DNA from: Curtobacterium flaccumfaciens
GTDB lineage: Bacteria; Actinomycetota; Actinomycetes; Actinomycetales; Microbacteriaceae
Assembly: GCF_004361695.1 (NCBI RefSeq)
Contig: NZ_SNVW01000004.1
Span: forward strand, 1 to 64,000
Reading direction: 5' to 3'
DNA length: 64,000 nt
The notes beneath the pieces were generated by a model. It had not been told where the DNA came from, did no database searches, and saw only the letters and a list, made by a program, of their open reading frames with translations. Made by a program: the position numbers and the translations under genes. Below, piece after piece: positions 63,530 through 64,000 of the stretch (its first letter is position 1; the number at the start of each line of letters is the position of its first letter).

Positions 63530-64000
63530 CTAGCCGTCCGTCCGACGCAGCATCCCAAGCGCCGAGACCACCACCGCGACGAGCACCAGGACGACGAAGA
63601 CGACCAGCACGGGGACCGGCTGGAAGACGACGAGCGCACCACCGACGAGCAGGACCGGCACGCACAGTCCCGCGTAGGCGATCAGGAAGACCGCGGCGAG
63701 GACCGCCCCCCGCGAACCCGCATCGGCGGTCGAGGCCGCACGGGCCAGGGCGCACCGGAACAGCAGCCCCACCCCGGCGCCGGCGAGGACTCCCCCGACC
63801 GTGAACAGCGGGAACGCGCCGATCACCGCGCCGATCGCGAGGAGCACCAGCCCGGCCGGGAGGACCGCGAGCACCACCCGGAGCTGGCGTTCGATCGCCA
63901 CCGAGCGCAGGAGCACCTGTGCGAGGCACGCGGCGGCGAACACCGAGAACGAGACGATGCCGGCGACGAGCCGGTCCGGTTGGTGCAGCGAGACCACCAG
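63530..64000 (-). CDS. Membrane transporter, C-terminal part (probably MFS), truncated by window end
   Basis: At least 157 codons ending at 63530, open at the right edge. Four or five hydrophobic spans are visible (LVAGIVSFSVFAAACLAQVLL, VVLAVLPAGLVLLAIGAVIGAFPLF, GVLAGAGVGLLFRCALARA, AVLAAVFLIAYAGLCVPVLLVGGALVVF, PVLVVFVVLVLVAVVVSALGM). GVLAGAGVGLLFR and the span order fit the second half of an MFS permease. Substrate unknown; the 5-prime part lies outside the window. Confidence 0.7.
   Translation of the reverse strand: MVVSLHQPDRLVAGIVSFSVFAAACLAQVLLRSVAIERQLRVVLAVLPAGLVLLAIGAVIGAFPLFTVGGVLAGAGVGLLFRCALARAASTADAGSRGAVLAAVFLIAYAGLCVPVLLVGGALVVFQPVPVLVVFVVLVLVAVVVSALGMLRRTDG

Noticed and set aside
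59406..63929. A 1507-codon open frame on the minus strand opposite the LAL regulator
   Set aside because: Only the last 383 codons (DyP) are real. The rest is Arg/Asp/Val/Gly-rich shadow translation of the plus-strand regulator, as is common in GC-rich DNA.

Overview
The window is a piece of a very GC-rich actinobacterial chromosome. MshC (mycothiol synthesis), RbpA, PafB/PafC, a HelY-type helicase, the ArsC/XRE/LAL regulator set and the gene-level synteny fit the family Microbacteriaceae. Curtobacterium is my best guess at genus, from overall protein character rather than from any database search. The first 139 bases contain no A or T and look like a low-quality contig end.

Layout. (1) 165-5161: glycerol and dihydroxyacetone use, with glpF-glpK on the minus strand and dhaK-dhaL-dhaM on the plus strand, diverging from a 312-bp control region that holds two identical 14-bp palindromes. 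(2) 5244-7117: a TetR regulator diverging from a lone FabF-type ketosynthase over a double operator. (3) 7179-13532: acetyltransferase, NERD protein, secreted GH10 xylanase lipoprotein, an XRE/MmyB regulator diverging from an SDR, a zinc alcohol dehydrogenase and ArsC. (4) 13741-21181: a LacI regulator diverging from a fucoside operon (binding protein, two permeases, GH29 alpha-L-fucosidase, aldo/keto reductase, FucU-type mutarotase). No ABC ATPase is present, so a shared ATPase encoded elsewhere must drive the importer. (5) 21342-28249: VOC protein, small proteins, a short UvrA paralogue, Nudix hydrolase, an SDR with a shifted active-site motif, and an NfeD-SPFH pair. (6) 28366-43522: housekeeping genes in the order rbpA, lnt, helY-like helicase, tatC, pafC, pafB, FKBP, trmI, HAD phosphatase, PAC2, mshC, uppP, M20 peptidase. 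The order matches the conserved actinobacterial locus, but tatA and the pupylation/proteasome genes are not in it. (7) 43684-51774: tRNA-Leu(GAG), type II NADH dehydrogenase, a DEAD-box helicase overlapping dinB, an acyl-CoA-dehydrogenase-fold flavoprotein, a GDSL hydrolase and a membrane protein. (8) 51779-58512: beta-lactamase-fold serine hydrolase, GNAT, D,D-carboxypeptidase, FAD monooxygenase, DUF1275 protein, SnoaL-like protein and a second XRE/MmyB regulator. (9) 58609-60557: a DyP peroxidase and encapsulin nanocompartment operon, diverging from a large LuxR-type (LAL) regulator. A truncated membrane transporter gene runs off the right edge.

Themes. The strongest non-coding signal is a family of near-perfect palindromes (36-46 bp) sharing a GGAGGCGCGG arm, each lying just past the 3-prime end of a gene. 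Other sequence-level signals are paired operators in three divergent control regions, a 17-bp hairpin inside the start of the first fucoside permease gene, a 19-bp tandem array where tatA would be expected, and an encapsulin cargo tag that is internal because of a 36-bp repeat. I did not find a clearly unprecedented multi-gene system. The most novel material is regulatory and repeat structure.
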